Part shown: piece after piece, positions 16,482 to 24,139 of the stretch
Position numbering within the stretch: position 1 is the stretch's first letter
Layout: each line of letters starts with the position of its first letter
Assembly: GCF_046156175.1 (NCBI RefSeq)
Contig: NZ_JAYLVL010000001.1
Location: 930,001 to 994,000 of the forward strand
Origin: Lacisediminihabitans sp046156175
GTDB taxonomy: Bacteria > Actinomycetota > Actinomycetes > Actinomycetales > Microbacteriaceae
Length of the DNA: 64,000 bases
Direction of reading: 5' to 3'
The notes under the pieces: generated by a model
Told to the model about the DNA's origin: nothing
The model's database searches: none
What the model saw: only the letters and a program-made list of their open reading frames with translations
Translations under genes and position numbers: made by a program

Positions 16482-17861
16482 TCAGTGGCCGCCGAGCAGC
16501 ACCTCAGGATGCGTCAGGCGCCACCATCCGCCCGGCCCGGAGATCGAGCCGTCCAGCACGAGGGGCACCGAGATCGAGTTTCCGTCGACGGTGAAGTCGA
16601 GACTGCCGACCGTCGATCCGTCGGTAGCGGTCTTGCCTGCCGTGATCGACAGCGGTCTGATGGTCATGGTGGAGGTGATCGGCGCATCCGACCAGGTGAG
16701 CACGGACGCCCGATCGCCCGTCACCACTCGAGCGCCGTCTTTCCACGGGGTGGAGTAGCGCCCCACCACGGTGCCGGTGGACTCCAGCGTCACGACATGG
16801 AAGCCCGACTCGATGCTGCGGATCAGGATCTGGGCGTCACTGTTCACGGTTTCGCGGCTGCTTCCGCCGAGGATCACACCGGTTATCGTGATCGGCTTCG
16901 GCAGGCCGACGTTCACCGTGGCAGAGAAGAGCAGGCAGGAACCTGCCGAGTCGAGGGTGCCGGTCTTGATGCCATCGATCCCCTCGGAGCCGAGGCTGAT
17001 GTTGTTGTTCGACAGAGCTCCGATGCCCGGCACGTCCACGGTGCGGGAGCCGACGATGGACGCCAGAGTCGGATTGGCCATCGCCAGCTTGCCGATGGCG
17101 ATGAGGTCGGCAGGAGTGCTGACGTTCCTGGCGTCGATTCCGGTCGGCTCCACGATGGTCGTTCCGCTGAGCCCGTGGACGGAGAGCCAGGTCTTGACCG
17201 CACTGAGATATCGGCCGCGCGATCCGAACGCCCAGGTGCTCACCGCGTCAGCGTAGTTGCAGGCCGATGCCACCAGCATGAGCGCGAGCGCATCGTGTTC
17301 CGACAGTGTGCTGCCGGTCTTCATCGGCTCGACCGAGGCGCCGAGCACGTAGTACTGGTCGTAGAGGTCGTGATCGGCCTTGCTGAAGGTGAGAGTCGGT
17401 CCGGCGTCGTCGCCCGTCAGCGGCTTTGCCTCGAGCACCACCAGGGCGGTGATCAGCTTGCTGATGCTCGCGATCGGCAGGGGCCCGGGTCCTCCGCTCG
17501 ATGCCAGGATGCCATTGGTACCGACCGTTCCGGCGAAGGTCTCGGCACCGGTGACGCTCACGGCAGACTCCCCCTGAGCCGGCAGCGTGAGTTGAACGGC
17601 ACCGGGAACGCTGAGGGCTGGCTTGGTCGCGGTGAGCACGGCAGTCGGTAGCGGCGCGAGGAGTGCGACCGGAAGGTGGGTGCCGACCGCTGCCACGATC
17701 ACGAGCACCACGACTAGCCCCGCGATTCGGCGGCGCATGCGACGGCGGCGAGCCGACGCCCGCACGGCCGGATCGAGCGGATCCGAGCCCGGGGCATCCG
17801 CTCCGCGCTCGAGCATCTCCGAGAAGTCCGCGAGGTCCGTCGCGCCGGAGGTCCCGGTCAT
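16482..17861 (-). CDS. D-alanyl-D-alanine carboxypeptidase-like (peptidase S11) protein
   Basis: 459 aa. A cytosolic Arg-rich start is followed by an N-terminal membrane anchor (about 45-68), so the enzyme is tethered from its N-terminus. The penicillin-binding fold shows SISK (132-135, nucleophile Ser and Lys) and GIKTGT (KTG). At the SxN position the sequence reads ASACNYAD, so the expected Asn is Cys201, with an Asn next to it. The family trims the D-Ala end of peptidoglycan stem peptides. The changed second motif may lower activity or mark a divergent branch. The gene faces the repeat array downstream and is divergent from the VOC gene. Confidence 0.85.
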   Translation of the reverse strand: MTGTSGATDLADFSEMLERGADAPGSDPLDPAVRASARRRRMRRRIAGLVVVLVIVAAVGTHLPVALLAPLPTAVLTATKPALSVPGAVQLTLPAQGESAVSVTGAETFAGTVGTNGILASSGGPGPLPIASISKLITALVVLEAKPLTGDDAGPTLTFSKADHDLYDQYYVLGASVEPMKTGSTLSEHDALALMLVASACNYADAVSTWAFGSRGRYLSAVKTWLSVHGLSGTTIVEPTGIDARNVSTPADLIAIGKLAMANPTLASIVGSRTVDVPGIGALSNNNISLGSEGIDGIKTGTLDSAGSCLLFSATVNVGLPKPITITGVILGGSSRETVNSDAQILIRSIESGFHVVTLESTGTVVGRYSTPWKDGARVVTGDRASVLTWSDAPITSTMTIRPLSITAGKTATDGSTVGSLDFTVDGNSISVPLVLDGSISGPGGWWRLTHPEVLLGGH

Positions 17862-17983
17862 CGTGCCGCCATAGCGCGAACGCCGGTCTCCGACTTTGAG
17901 TACATATGCTCATGTTATGGCTGGTTCGCGAACAAAACGGATCCGAAGGCGTAACTTTTACAGCGACAGGAACGAGGAAGCCC

Positions 17984-18376
17984 ATGACACCGTGGCCCGG
18001 ATCGATCAGCGCGATCACGCTCTTCGTCGACGATCTGGCGGCGACCAAGTCCTTCTACCTCCAGGTCTTCCAGTTGCCGATCCTCTTCGAAGACGCGAAC
18101 TCCGCAGTGTTCCGGTTCGACAACACGATGATCAACCTGCTGAAGTCCTCCGAGGCAGTGAGCCTCATCGAACCCGCCGCGGTGGCCGCTGCCCAGGGCG
18201 GCTCGCGGCTCCAGCTCACCCTGGATGTGGAGGACGTCGATGCCATGTGCGCCGAGCTCACCGGGCGGGGGGTGCAGCTGCTGAACGGTCCGATGGACCG
18301 CGAGTGGGGCATCCGCACGGCCAGCTTCCAGGACCCGGGCGGTCACATCTGGGAGATCGCGCAGCCCCTCGCCTAG
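17984..18376 (+). CDS. VOC-family (glyoxalase/bleomycin-resistance fold) protein
   Basis: 130 aa from ATG 17984, preceded by GAGGAAG; an ATG further up (17906) is in frame but lacks a site. Two beta-alpha-beta-beta-beta modules are visible: ISAITLFVDDLAATKSFYLQ opens the first and QLTLDVEDVDAMCAEL the second, ending TASFQDPGGHIWEIAQ. The final Glu is a typical VOC metal ligand. Substrate is unknown; such proteins include dioxygenases, lyases and drug-binding proteins. Four bases separate it from the AlkD-like gene, so the two are probably co-transcribed. Confidence 0.88.
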   Translation: MTPWPGSISAITLFVDDLAATKSFYLQVFQLPILFEDANSAVFRFDNTMINLLKSSEAVSLIEPAAVAAAQGGSRLQLTLDVEDVDAMCAELTGRGVQLLNGPMDREWGIRTASFQDPGGHIWEIAQPLA

Positions 18377-18380
18377 CGCG

Positions 18381-18866
18381 GTGAGTGACGCCGGCGAGTT
18401 CGTGGATGCCGCCCTCCAGCTCGAAGCCACCTGGCAGCGGGCCCTCACCGACGAGGCGCGCATCGGATCCGACCTGCAGTTCTATGGTGCATCGGTCGGT
18501 GCCGTCCGGGGCACCATCCGCGCCGTGGCTCTCCGGTACCCCGGTCTCGGACACGACGAGATCGCCGCGCTCGCCTCGGAGCTGTGGAGCGTCCCCGTCT
18601 ACGAGCGGAGGCTCGGGGCGGTCGTCCTGCTGCAGACTCACGTGCGCCTCCTCGACAATTCCGACCTCACCCGCCTCGAGGGCTTCCTGCGCGAGGCGCG
18701 CAGTCCGGCGCTGGCCGATCCGCTCATCGTCGACGTGATCGTGCCGCTGTTCGAGGCACTGGATGGTGCGAGCCGAGCCCGCGCGAATGTGGCGGTCCAG
18801 CGGTGGTCGCTCGCCAGCAATCCGTGGCTGCGGCAGGCCGCACGCCACCTCGTCCGGCTCGCCTGA
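18381..18866 (+). CDS. Short AlkD-like HEAT-repeat protein (DNA alkylation repair family)
   Basis: 161 aa from GTG 18381, 4 bp after the VOC stop. The segments VRGTIRAVALRYP, LASELWSVPVYERRLGAVVLLQ and VQRWSLASNPWLRQAA match the HEAT helices of AlkD-type glycosylases, which remove bulky alkylated bases without base flipping. Typical members are about 220-240 aa; this one ends right after the NPWLRQAA helix and lacks the last helices. No frameshifted continuation is visible downstream, so it is a clean short form. Activity is therefore uncertain. Confidence 0.7.
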   Translation: MSDAGEFVDAALQLEATWQRALTDEARIGSDLQFYGASVGAVRGTIRAVALRYPGLGHDEIAALASELWSVPVYERRLGAVVLLQTHVRLLDNSDLTRLEGFLREARSPALADPLIVDVIVPLFEALDGASRARANVAVQRWSLASNPWLRQAARHLVRLA

Positions 18867-18894
18867 CTTTCGCGGCGGCGGTTCCCACAGAGAA

Positions 18895-18931
18895 ACGCCC
18901 GGAGGCCGACTTTCGGCGGGCATCCGGGCGT
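18895..18931. terminator. Nested hairpin between convergent genes
   Basis: ACGCCCGGA (18895-18903) pairs perfectly with TCCGGGCGT (18923-18931), and a second stem GCCGA/TCGGC lies inside. It is placed between the converging AlkD-like and GlsB-like genes, so it could end both transcripts. There is no strong T tract on either side. Confidence 0.5.
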
Positions 18932-18965
18932 CTCAGGAGGATCGTGTGTCGATCCGAAGCAGGGC

Positions 18966-19244
18966 TCACCGGCGCGAGGTGCGACGGCTTCCGACTCGGG
19001 TCCAGATGAGGAGCACGATGATCGCGCCGATGATGGAGCCGATGATGCCGGCCGGCTGGAAGAATCCACCGGAGGGGTCGGCACCGAGGAGCAGGTAGCC
19101 GAGGAATCCGCCGACGAACGATCCGATGATTCCGAGGAGCAGGGTCATTCCGATGGACAGGCTCTGCTTTCCGGGCACGACCAGGCGGGCGATGGCTCCG
19201 GCGATGAGTCCGACGATGATGATGCTGATGATGAGTCCGAGCAT
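18966..19244 (-). CDS. GlsB/YeaQ/YmgE-family small membrane protein
   Basis: 92 aa from ATG 19244, with AAGGAG 6 bases upstream. Three hydrophobic Gly-rich helices: LGLIISIIIVGLIAGAIARL, then GMTLLLGIIGSFVGGFLGYL, then GIIGSIIGAIIVLLIW, ending in a basic tail. This is the transglycosylase-associated/YeaQ pattern, a family linked to general stress response and membrane localisation of Asp23-type proteins. It is a single gene, divergent from the response regulator with a 112-bp shared promoter region. Confidence 0.92.
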   Translation of the reverse strand: MLGLIISIIIVGLIAGAIARLVVPGKQSLSIGMTLLLGIIGSFVGGFLGYLLLGADPSGGFFQPAGIIGSIIGAIIVLLIWTRVGSRRTSRR

Positions 19245-19356
19245 GAGATTCTCCTTGCGCTGTGTCTTTTCGATGCGACCCTCAGCGGGCCACATGACCA
19301 GACAACTCCTCCAAGGGGGGTGGTTCGTCACACCCCTAGGGAGGTAATGTGCAGGG

Positions 19357-20028
19357 ATGCCGAACTCTGCCCCCTCCCGCCCTCTCACCGTCGCGCTCGT
19401 CGACGACTACGACGTCGTGCTGAAGGGCCTCGCGCACATGTTCGACGACTACCGCGACCGCATCCTCGTCTCCGAAATCGACTCGAATGCGTCGCTGGAC
19501 GACTCGGTCGACATCGTGATGTACGACTCCTTCGCTCAGCCGGAGTCCGACCATCAGGAGCTGAACGCGCTGGTCAACAACCCCAAGGCCCGCAACGTCG
19601 TGGTCTACACCTGGAACTTCCATCCCCGCCTCGTCGAGAGCGCCCGCGAGCAGGGAGTCAAGGGATACCTCTCCAAGACCTTGGCGGCGAACGAACTGGT
19701 CTCGGCCCTCGAGCTGGTGCACGCCGGAGAGGAAGTGATCAGCGAACCTGCACGACGGACGGGAAGCGCGATCGCGCTGGACTGGCCCGGGCGGCGGGAG
19801 GGCATCACGGATCGCGAGTCCGAGATCCTCGCCCTGATCACGCAGGGCAAGAGCAACGCGGAGGTGGCGGCACTCACGTATCTCAGCCCCAACACGGTGA
19901 AGTCCTACATCAGGAATACCTATCGCAAGATCGGCGCGCAGAGCCGAAGCCAGGCGGTGCTGTGGGGAGTCGGCCATGGATTCACCCCCGACCACCACCG
20001 CATAGACCACTGGCTCGGTGGCCCTTAG
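19357..20028 (+). CDS. Orphan LuxR-family response regulator
   Basis: 223 aa. The N-terminal receiver domain (about 7-125) has the Asp pair in VALVDDYD, a likely phospho-acceptor Asp in VMYDSFA and the conserved Lys in GYLSKTL. The loop after the acceptor lacks the usual L-x-M-P motif, so phosphorylation may be atypical. A LuxR/FixJ helix-turn-helix follows (about 148-205): GITDRESEILALI, then NAEVAALTYLSPNTVKSYI. No histidine kinase gene is adjacent. GGGAGGT lies about 11 bases before the ATG. The last codons (LGGP, stop) start the tandem repeat array that follows. Confidence 0.88.
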   Translation: MPNSAPSRPLTVALVDDYDVVLKGLAHMFDDYRDRILVSEIDSNASLDDSVDIVMYDSFAQPESDHQELNALVNNPKARNVVVYTWNFHPRLVESAREQGVKGYLSKTLAANELVSALELVHAGEEVISEPARRTGSAIALDWPGRREGITDRESEILALITQGKSNAEVAALTYLSPNTVKSYIRNTYRKIGAQSRSQAVLWGVGHGFTPDHHRIDHWLGGP

Positions 20029-20188
20029 GTTCGGCGGCCTTGGGGTTTGGCGGCCCTGGGGTTCGGCGGCCCATAGGTTCGGCGGCCCTTGGGCTCGGCG
20101 GCCCTTGGGTTTGGCGGCCCTCAGGTTTGCTCGGCCCTCAGGTTTGCTCGGCCCTCAGGTTTGCTCGGCCCTCAGGTTTGCTCGGGTG
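20011..20188 (+). repeat. Tandem repeat array of 16/17-bp units at the end of the response regulator gene
   Basis: The first unit is the gene's own end, CTCGGTGGCCCTTAG. It is followed by about six 16-bp units of the type GTTCGGCGGCCCTTGG with small changes, then four 17-bp units of the type GTTTGCTCGGCCCTCAG. The unit differs from that of the array at 16.3 kb, but its position, starting at a stop codon, is the same. No protein is evident in the array. Confidence 0.85.
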
Positions 20189-20212
20189 AGTTCACCGCCC
20201 ATTCCCCTCTGA

Positions 20213-20486
20213 GCCGTCACAAATCGCGGCGCCGTGGCCGTTTGGGAACAGTTTGCGACGGACGACCCCCACATCCACCGACCCGGGCACCCCCGCCGAG
20301 CACCCACCCGTCACAATCAACGCCGAACGGGCTGCTTGGGAACAGATCTTGCCGGACGACCCGCACACCCGCCCGCACATCCACCGCCCGCCCATCCACC
20401 GACCCGGGCACCCCCGCCGAGCACCCACCCGTCACAATCAACCGCGAACGGCCGGAATCGGGACACATTCCGACGGACGCCCAGAG
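20213..20486 (+). repeat. Three degenerate copies of a roughly 58-bp intergenic element
   Basis: Cores begin CGTCACAA at about 20216, 20310 and 20430. Each continues with a CGAACGG-like block, GGGAACA (GGGACA in the third) and GACGGACGACCC or a variant. The first and second cores are followed by the same spacer, CCATCCACCGACCCGGGCAC then CCCCGCCGAGCACCCA. The third copy is the most diverged. No start codon with a ribosome binding site or conserved frame is apparent, so I read it as a non-coding duplicated element beside tRNA-Glu. Function is unknown. Confidence 0.65.
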
Positions 20487-20494
20487 GCCTTAAC

Positions 20495-20534
20495 AAAAAA
20501 GGCCCGGACCCCAGCACACGCTGGCATCCGGACC
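20495..20534 (-). terminator. Rho-independent terminator of tRNA-Glu
   Basis: On the minus strand GGTCCGGA pairs with TCCGGGCC across an inner CCAGC/GCTGG stem with a GTGT loop, followed directly by six T residues. It begins 6 bp after the tRNA 3' end. Confidence 0.85.
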
Positions 20535-20539
20535 GGTTG

Positions 20540-20612
20540 TGACCCCAACCGGATTCGAACCGGTGTTACCGCCGTGAGAGGGCAGCGTACTAGGCCGCTA
20601 TACGATGGGGCC
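20540..20612 (-). tRNA. tRNA-Glu (anticodon CTC)
   Basis: 73 nt. Acceptor strands GGCCCCA and TGGGGTC pair (one G-T), followed by discriminator A. The D arm is GTA/TAC around TAGCGGCCTAG. The anticodon stem is CTGCC/GGCGG with loop CTCTCAC, giving anticodon CTC. The T arm is CCGG-TTCGAAT-CCGG. CCA is not encoded. A strong terminator follows. Confidence 0.95.
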
Positions 20613-20681
20613 GCAAGTGGACAACTCAACGAGTATGCCACACGCGAGCCAGGCGCACCAAAACGGTGCGGGATGCTCCGG

Positions 20682-21584
20682 TCAGGGCACGAGGACCCTC
20701 AGGGCTCCGGGCACGACTTCGATCTCGAGGGGCAGTGGTCCGACCCGCTCTCCGTCGGCGTAGGCGACCACTCCATCCGCTTCGATCCTCACTCGCTTGG
20801 CGCGACGGATCGAGACCCGCGGATCGGTCACGTGCGTGCCCTTGAAGACTCGAGGAAAGATGCCGAGGAAGGCGGTCCGCGAGAGCGGTTCGACCACACA
20901 CACATCGAGCAGCCCGTCGTCGAGGAGCGCGTCGGGGGTGATCAGCATCCCCCCGCCGAAGGACGTGTTGTTGGCGATCGACACCAGGGTGCCGGCGGTG
21001 TTCCACTCGACCCCGTCGAGCACGAGACGGTACGTGGTGGGGTGGAGGGTCGCGAGTTCGCGCAGGAGGGCGAGGTTGTACCGGCTCTTTCCGCGGGGCC
21101 AGCGCCACAGGTTGGCACGTTCGTTCACCAGGGCGTCGAACCCGGCGGAGAGCACTCCCGCGTACCAGCGATCCGCCTCGCCCGAGCGTCGCACGAGCAC
21201 TGCGTCGATCACGCGTGGCTCGTGGCCGAGCGCTGCCAGCAGCAGGTCGATGGCGGCATCCGTCTGGCCGATCGGTATCTTCAGGCCGCGCGAAACGTCG
21301 TTTCCGGAGCCGGAGGGCACGATTCCGAGGGGGATGGCGGTTGCGGCGACCAGGTTCGTGCCCAGGCTGACCATGCCGTCACCGCCGACGACCACCAGGG
21401 CGTCCGGGGCGAGTGCGATCGCCTTTTCGGCCTCCCGGTGCAGATCGGCGAAGGTGGGTTCGCTCAGGGCGGTCACCCGGTGACCGGCACCGCGCAGGGC
21501 CTGCACGACGGCGGGCCCGACCGAACGGCCTCTGCCGAACGACGCAGACGGATTGATGGCGACGACGACGCGCAGGGCCGTCAC
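20682..21584 (-). CDS. Diacylglycerol/lipid kinase (DagK/YegS family)
   Basis: 300 aa from GTG 21584; no clear ribosome binding site is visible, so the start could be leaderless or slightly different. The DAGK catalytic domain shows INPSASFGRG (10-19), VVVGGDGMVSLG (64-75) and IVPSGSGNDVSRG (88-100), the nucleotide-binding loops. The C-terminal lobe has NNTSFGGGMLITPDALLDDG and an ADGE motif. It should phosphorylate a membrane lipid such as diacylglycerol with ATP. It is divergent from the MBL-fold gene, with about 90 bp between them. Confidence 0.93.
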   Translation of the reverse strand: MTALRVVVAINPSASFGRGRSVGPAVVQALRGAGHRVTALSEPTFADLHREAEKAIALAPDALVVVGGDGMVSLGTNLVAATAIPLGIVPSGSGNDVSRGLKIPIGQTDAAIDLLLAALGHEPRVIDAVLVRRSGEADRWYAGVLSAGFDALVNERANLWRWPRGKSRYNLALLRELATLHPTTYRLVLDGVEWNTAGTLVSIANNTSFGGGMLITPDALLDDGLLDVCVVEPLSRTAFLGIFPRVFKGTHVTDPRVSIRRAKRVRIEADGVVAYADGERVGPLPLEIEVVPGALRVLVP

Positions 21585-21674
21585 GAGAGCGGCGCCGATG
21601 TCGTCATCAGCCCAGTATGTCGGATGCCGTTGGCGAACATCCCGAGGCGCACTTGTGCGAGTACAGTCTGGAAA

Positions 21675-22313
21675 ATGCGCGTAACCAAACAAGAACATGC
21701 CTGCCTCATCCTCGAATCCGCGGGCAAGACGCTCGTCACCGATCCGGGAGTCTTCACCACAGCCCTCGTCGGCCTCAGCGACGTCGTCGCCGTGGTGATC
21801 ACCCACGAACACGGTGACCACTGGACTGCCGACCAGCTCACTCACATCCTCGACCGCAATCCCAACGCGAAACTGTACGGCCCGGAGGGCGTCGCGGTCG
21901 CCGCAACCGACTTCGACATCACTGTCGTGAAAGATGGCGATGTGATCGATGCGGAGCCTTTCTCGCTCCGTTTCTTCGGCGAGAAGCACGCCGTGATCCA
22001 CTCCTCGATCCCGATCGTCGACAACGTCGGAGTGCTCGTGAACGACTCCCTCTATTACCCGGGAGACTCCTTCACCGTGCCGGAGGGCGTCGAAGTCGAC
22101 ACCCTCGCGGCGCCCGTCGGAGCGCCGTGGCTCAAGATCGGCGAGGCCATCGACTTCGTGCTCGCCGTGCGCCCGCGCCGTGCTTTCGCCACCCACGAGA
22201 TGGTGTTGTCGACGGCAGGCAAGGGCATGGGCGGGGATCGCCTCAAGTGGGCGGTGGAGCAGGGCGGCGGAGAGTACGTCGCGCTCGAGCCGGGTGACGC
22301 GCTGGACCTGTAG
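21675..22313 (+). CDS. Metallo-beta-lactamase-fold hydrolase (UlaG-like)
   Basis: 212 aa from ATG 21675. The metal site THEHGDHW (43-50, HxHxDH) is complete, with further ligands in YYPGDSFT and AFATHEM. The short form with an N-terminal TKQEHACLILESAG strand is typical of the UlaG/YtnP-like branch (beta-lactamase superfamily domain 2), whose substrates vary. It lies 5 bp from the stop of cysE on the other strand, so the two converge closely. The substrate is not predictable. Confidence 0.88.
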   Translation: MRVTKQEHACLILESAGKTLVTDPGVFTTALVGLSDVVAVVITHEHGDHWTADQLTHILDRNPNAKLYGPEGVAVAATDFDITVVKDGDVIDAEPFSLRFFGEKHAVIHSSIPIVDNVGVLVNDSLYYPGDSFTVPEGVEVDTLAAPVGAPWLKIGEAIDFVLAVRPRRAFATHEMVLSTAGKGMGGDRLKWAVEQGGGEYVALEPGDALDL

Positions 22314-22318
22314 CGGCG

Positions 22319-22882
22319 TCAGATGTAGATCGCGGGGTCGGTGAAGGTCTCCTCGACCGGAGTGGCTATGCGCGGGCGCACCCGCGCCGGGATGCCGGTG
22401 AGAACGGAATTCGGCGGAGCATCGGTCACCACCACGGCGTTCGCACCGATGATCGAGTCGTGACCGATCGTGACCGGCCCGAGGACGCTCGCACCTGCCC
22501 CGATGGTGACCCGATCGCCGATCGTCGGATGCCGGCGCTCCCGCACAGAGCTCGTGCCGCCGAGGGTGACGCCGTGATACAGCAATACGTCGTCTCCCAC
22601 GACCGCCGTCTCTCCGATGACCACGCCCATGCCGTGGTCGATGAAGAGTCGACGACCGATGGTTGCGCCGGGGTGGATCTCCACCCCGGTCAGCGAGCGC
22701 ACCAGTTGGGAGTAGATTCGCGCGGCGAGATACCACCGCCACATCCAGAGCCGATGGGCGATGCGGTATCCCCACACGGCGTGAAGCCCGGAGTAGGCGA
22801 GAAACACTTCGGCGCCGGACCGCGCAGCCGGATCCTTCTGCCGAGCCATCCGCACGTCTTCTCGAACGCCCCCGAAAGGCAC
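22319..22882 (-). CDS. cysE: Serine O-acetyltransferase
   Basis: 187 aa from GTG 22882, 4 bases after the cysK stop; a shorter start at ATG 22849 would remove part of the N-terminal helix (REDVRMARQKDPAARS) that the family keeps. A left-handed beta-helix of hexapeptide repeats begins at VEIHPGATIGRRLFIDHGMG and includes the catalytic His region VVIGETAVVGDDVLLYHGVT. It makes O-acetylserine from serine and acetyl-CoA, the substrate of the cysK product encoded just upstream. This is the short type that lacks the long N-terminal domain of enteric CysE. Confidence 0.95.
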   Translation of the reverse strand: MPFGGVREDVRMARQKDPAARSGAEVFLAYSGLHAVWGYRIAHRLWMWRWYLAARIYSQLVRSLTGVEIHPGATIGRRLFIDHGMGVVIGETAVVGDDVLLYHGVTLGGTSSVRERRHPTIGDRVTIGAGASVLGPVTIGHDSIIGANAVVVTDAPPNSVLTGIPARVRPRIATPVEETFTDPAIYI

Positions 22883-22886
22883 CCGA

Positions 22887-23825
22887 TCAGTCCGCGAGGT
22901 CTTCGTACAGCACCGTCGAGAGGTACCGCTCGCCGAAGCTGGCGACGATGACGACGATGGTCTTGCCGGCATTCTCCGGGCGGGCAGCAACCTCGAGGGC
23001 AGCCTGCACCGTCGCTCCGGACGAGATCCCGGCCAGGATTCCCTCCTCCGCGGCGAGGCGGCGGGCCATCGCCACCGACTGGGCGATGTCGATGTCGATG
23101 ATCTCGTCGTAGACGTCACGGTCGAGGATCTCCGGAACGAAGTTCGCCCCGATTCCCTGGATCTTGTGGGGGCCGGGCGCTCCCCCGTTGAGGATCGGGG
23201 ACTCGGCCGGCTCGACGCCGATGACCACGAGGTCGGGCTTCTGCTCCTTGAGGTATCCGCCCGTTCCGGTGATGGTTCCGCCGGTGCCGATGCCCGACAC
23301 GAAGATGTCGACAGCGCCCTCGGTGTCGTTCCAGATCTCGGGACCGGTGGTGGCCCGGTGGATGGCGGGGTTCGCCGCGTTGGCGAACTGCTTGGCGTAG
23401 ACGGCTCCGGGGGTGTTCGCCACGATCTCCGCAGCCCGATCGACAGCGGCCTGCATACCGCCCGGGCCAGGGGTGAGAACGAGCTCCGCGCCGTACGCGC
23501 GCAGGATCATCCGCCGTTCCTTGCTCATGGACTCCGGCATCGTCAGGATCACCTTGTAGCCGCGGGCCGCGCCGACCATCGCGAGTGCGATACCGGTGTT
23601 GCCGCTCGTGCTCTCCACGATCGTGCCGCCCGGCTTCAGCTCGCCGGACGCTTCGGCCGCGTCGACGATGGCGATGCCGAGGCGGTCCTTGACGCTGGCG
23701 GAGGGGTTGTAGAACTCCAGCTTCGCGAGCACGGTGGCGCCGAGTCCCCCGGCGACCTTGTTCAGGCGCACCAGCGGGGTGTTTCCGAAGATCTCGGTGA
23801 TGTCGTTGTAGATGCGTTGCGGCAT
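22887..23825 (-). CDS. cysK: Cysteine synthase A (O-acetylserine sulfhydrylase)
   Basis: 312 aa from ATG 23825. The PLP lysine lies in NPSASVKDRLG, the substrate loop is ESTSGNTGIALA and the phosphate-binding loop is SGIGTGGTITGTG. It converts O-acetylserine and sulfide to cysteine. The next gene, cysE, follows 4 bp later, giving a two-gene cysteine operon. The C-terminal tail does not show the enteric regulatory pattern that would indicate a particular CysE-binding peptide; complex formation is plausible from the family. Confidence 0.97.
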   Translation of the reverse strand: MPQRIYNDITEIFGNTPLVRLNKVAGGLGATVLAKLEFYNPSASVKDRLGIAIVDAAEASGELKPGGTIVESTSGNTGIALAMVGAARGYKVILTMPESMSKERRMILRAYGAELVLTPGPGGMQAAVDRAAEIVANTPGAVYAKQFANAANPAIHRATTGPEIWNDTEGAVDIFVSGIGTGGTITGTGGYLKEQKPDLVVIGVEPAESPILNGGAPGPHKIQGIGANFVPEILDRDVYDEIIDIDIAQSVAMARRLAAEEGILAGISSGATVQAALEVAARPENAGKTIVVIVASFGERYLSTVLYEDLAD

Positions 23826-24139
23826 GGGCTGCGCTTTCTGTTCCAGGCCAGACGGCAGTTGCCTGTCGACGACGATTTTCGGGTACCACGGTGTCAACGC
23901 CCTCGGGGCGAAATCCTTCCCGATTATGACCCGGAATGCCCGAGATTTCGGTGAAAGTTACGGGGTGCGACTGCCGGTGCGCCCGGCAGGCAGGAGAAGC
24001 GCGGCGCGGTCAGTCGGCATTTGCTGACCCAGGGCGCACGGTCTGCCGGTCGGGAACATGGTCTGAGGCCGGCGAGAATCGCGCAAGACTCCCCAGGGCG
24101 CGTGCCTAAGCTGGAGGGACCCCAGACAAGGAAGTCCCC
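23826..24139. other. Intergenic region between cysK and the thiolase gene
   Basis: 314 bp between divergent genes, so promoters for both should lie here. On the minus strand CATAAT (23927-23922) could be a -10 box for cysK but I see no good -35 partner. AAGGAA lies just before the thiolase ATG. No riboswitch, repeat or small gene is evident. Confidence 0.5.

Noticed and set aside
17906..17983. Longer start for the VOC protein at 17906
   Set aside because: The added residues are polar and unlike the family; GAGGAAG before ATG 17984 supports the shorter start.
20011..20188. CRISPR-like array or coding repeat protein
   Set aside because: No spacers, and the open frames through it are simple translations of a short GC-rich unit without a start site.
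20253..22313. One long open frame through the repeats, tRNA-Glu and the MBL gene
   Set aside because: It crosses a tRNA, an intrinsic terminator and the divergent DagK gene; only the part from 21675 has MBL motifs.
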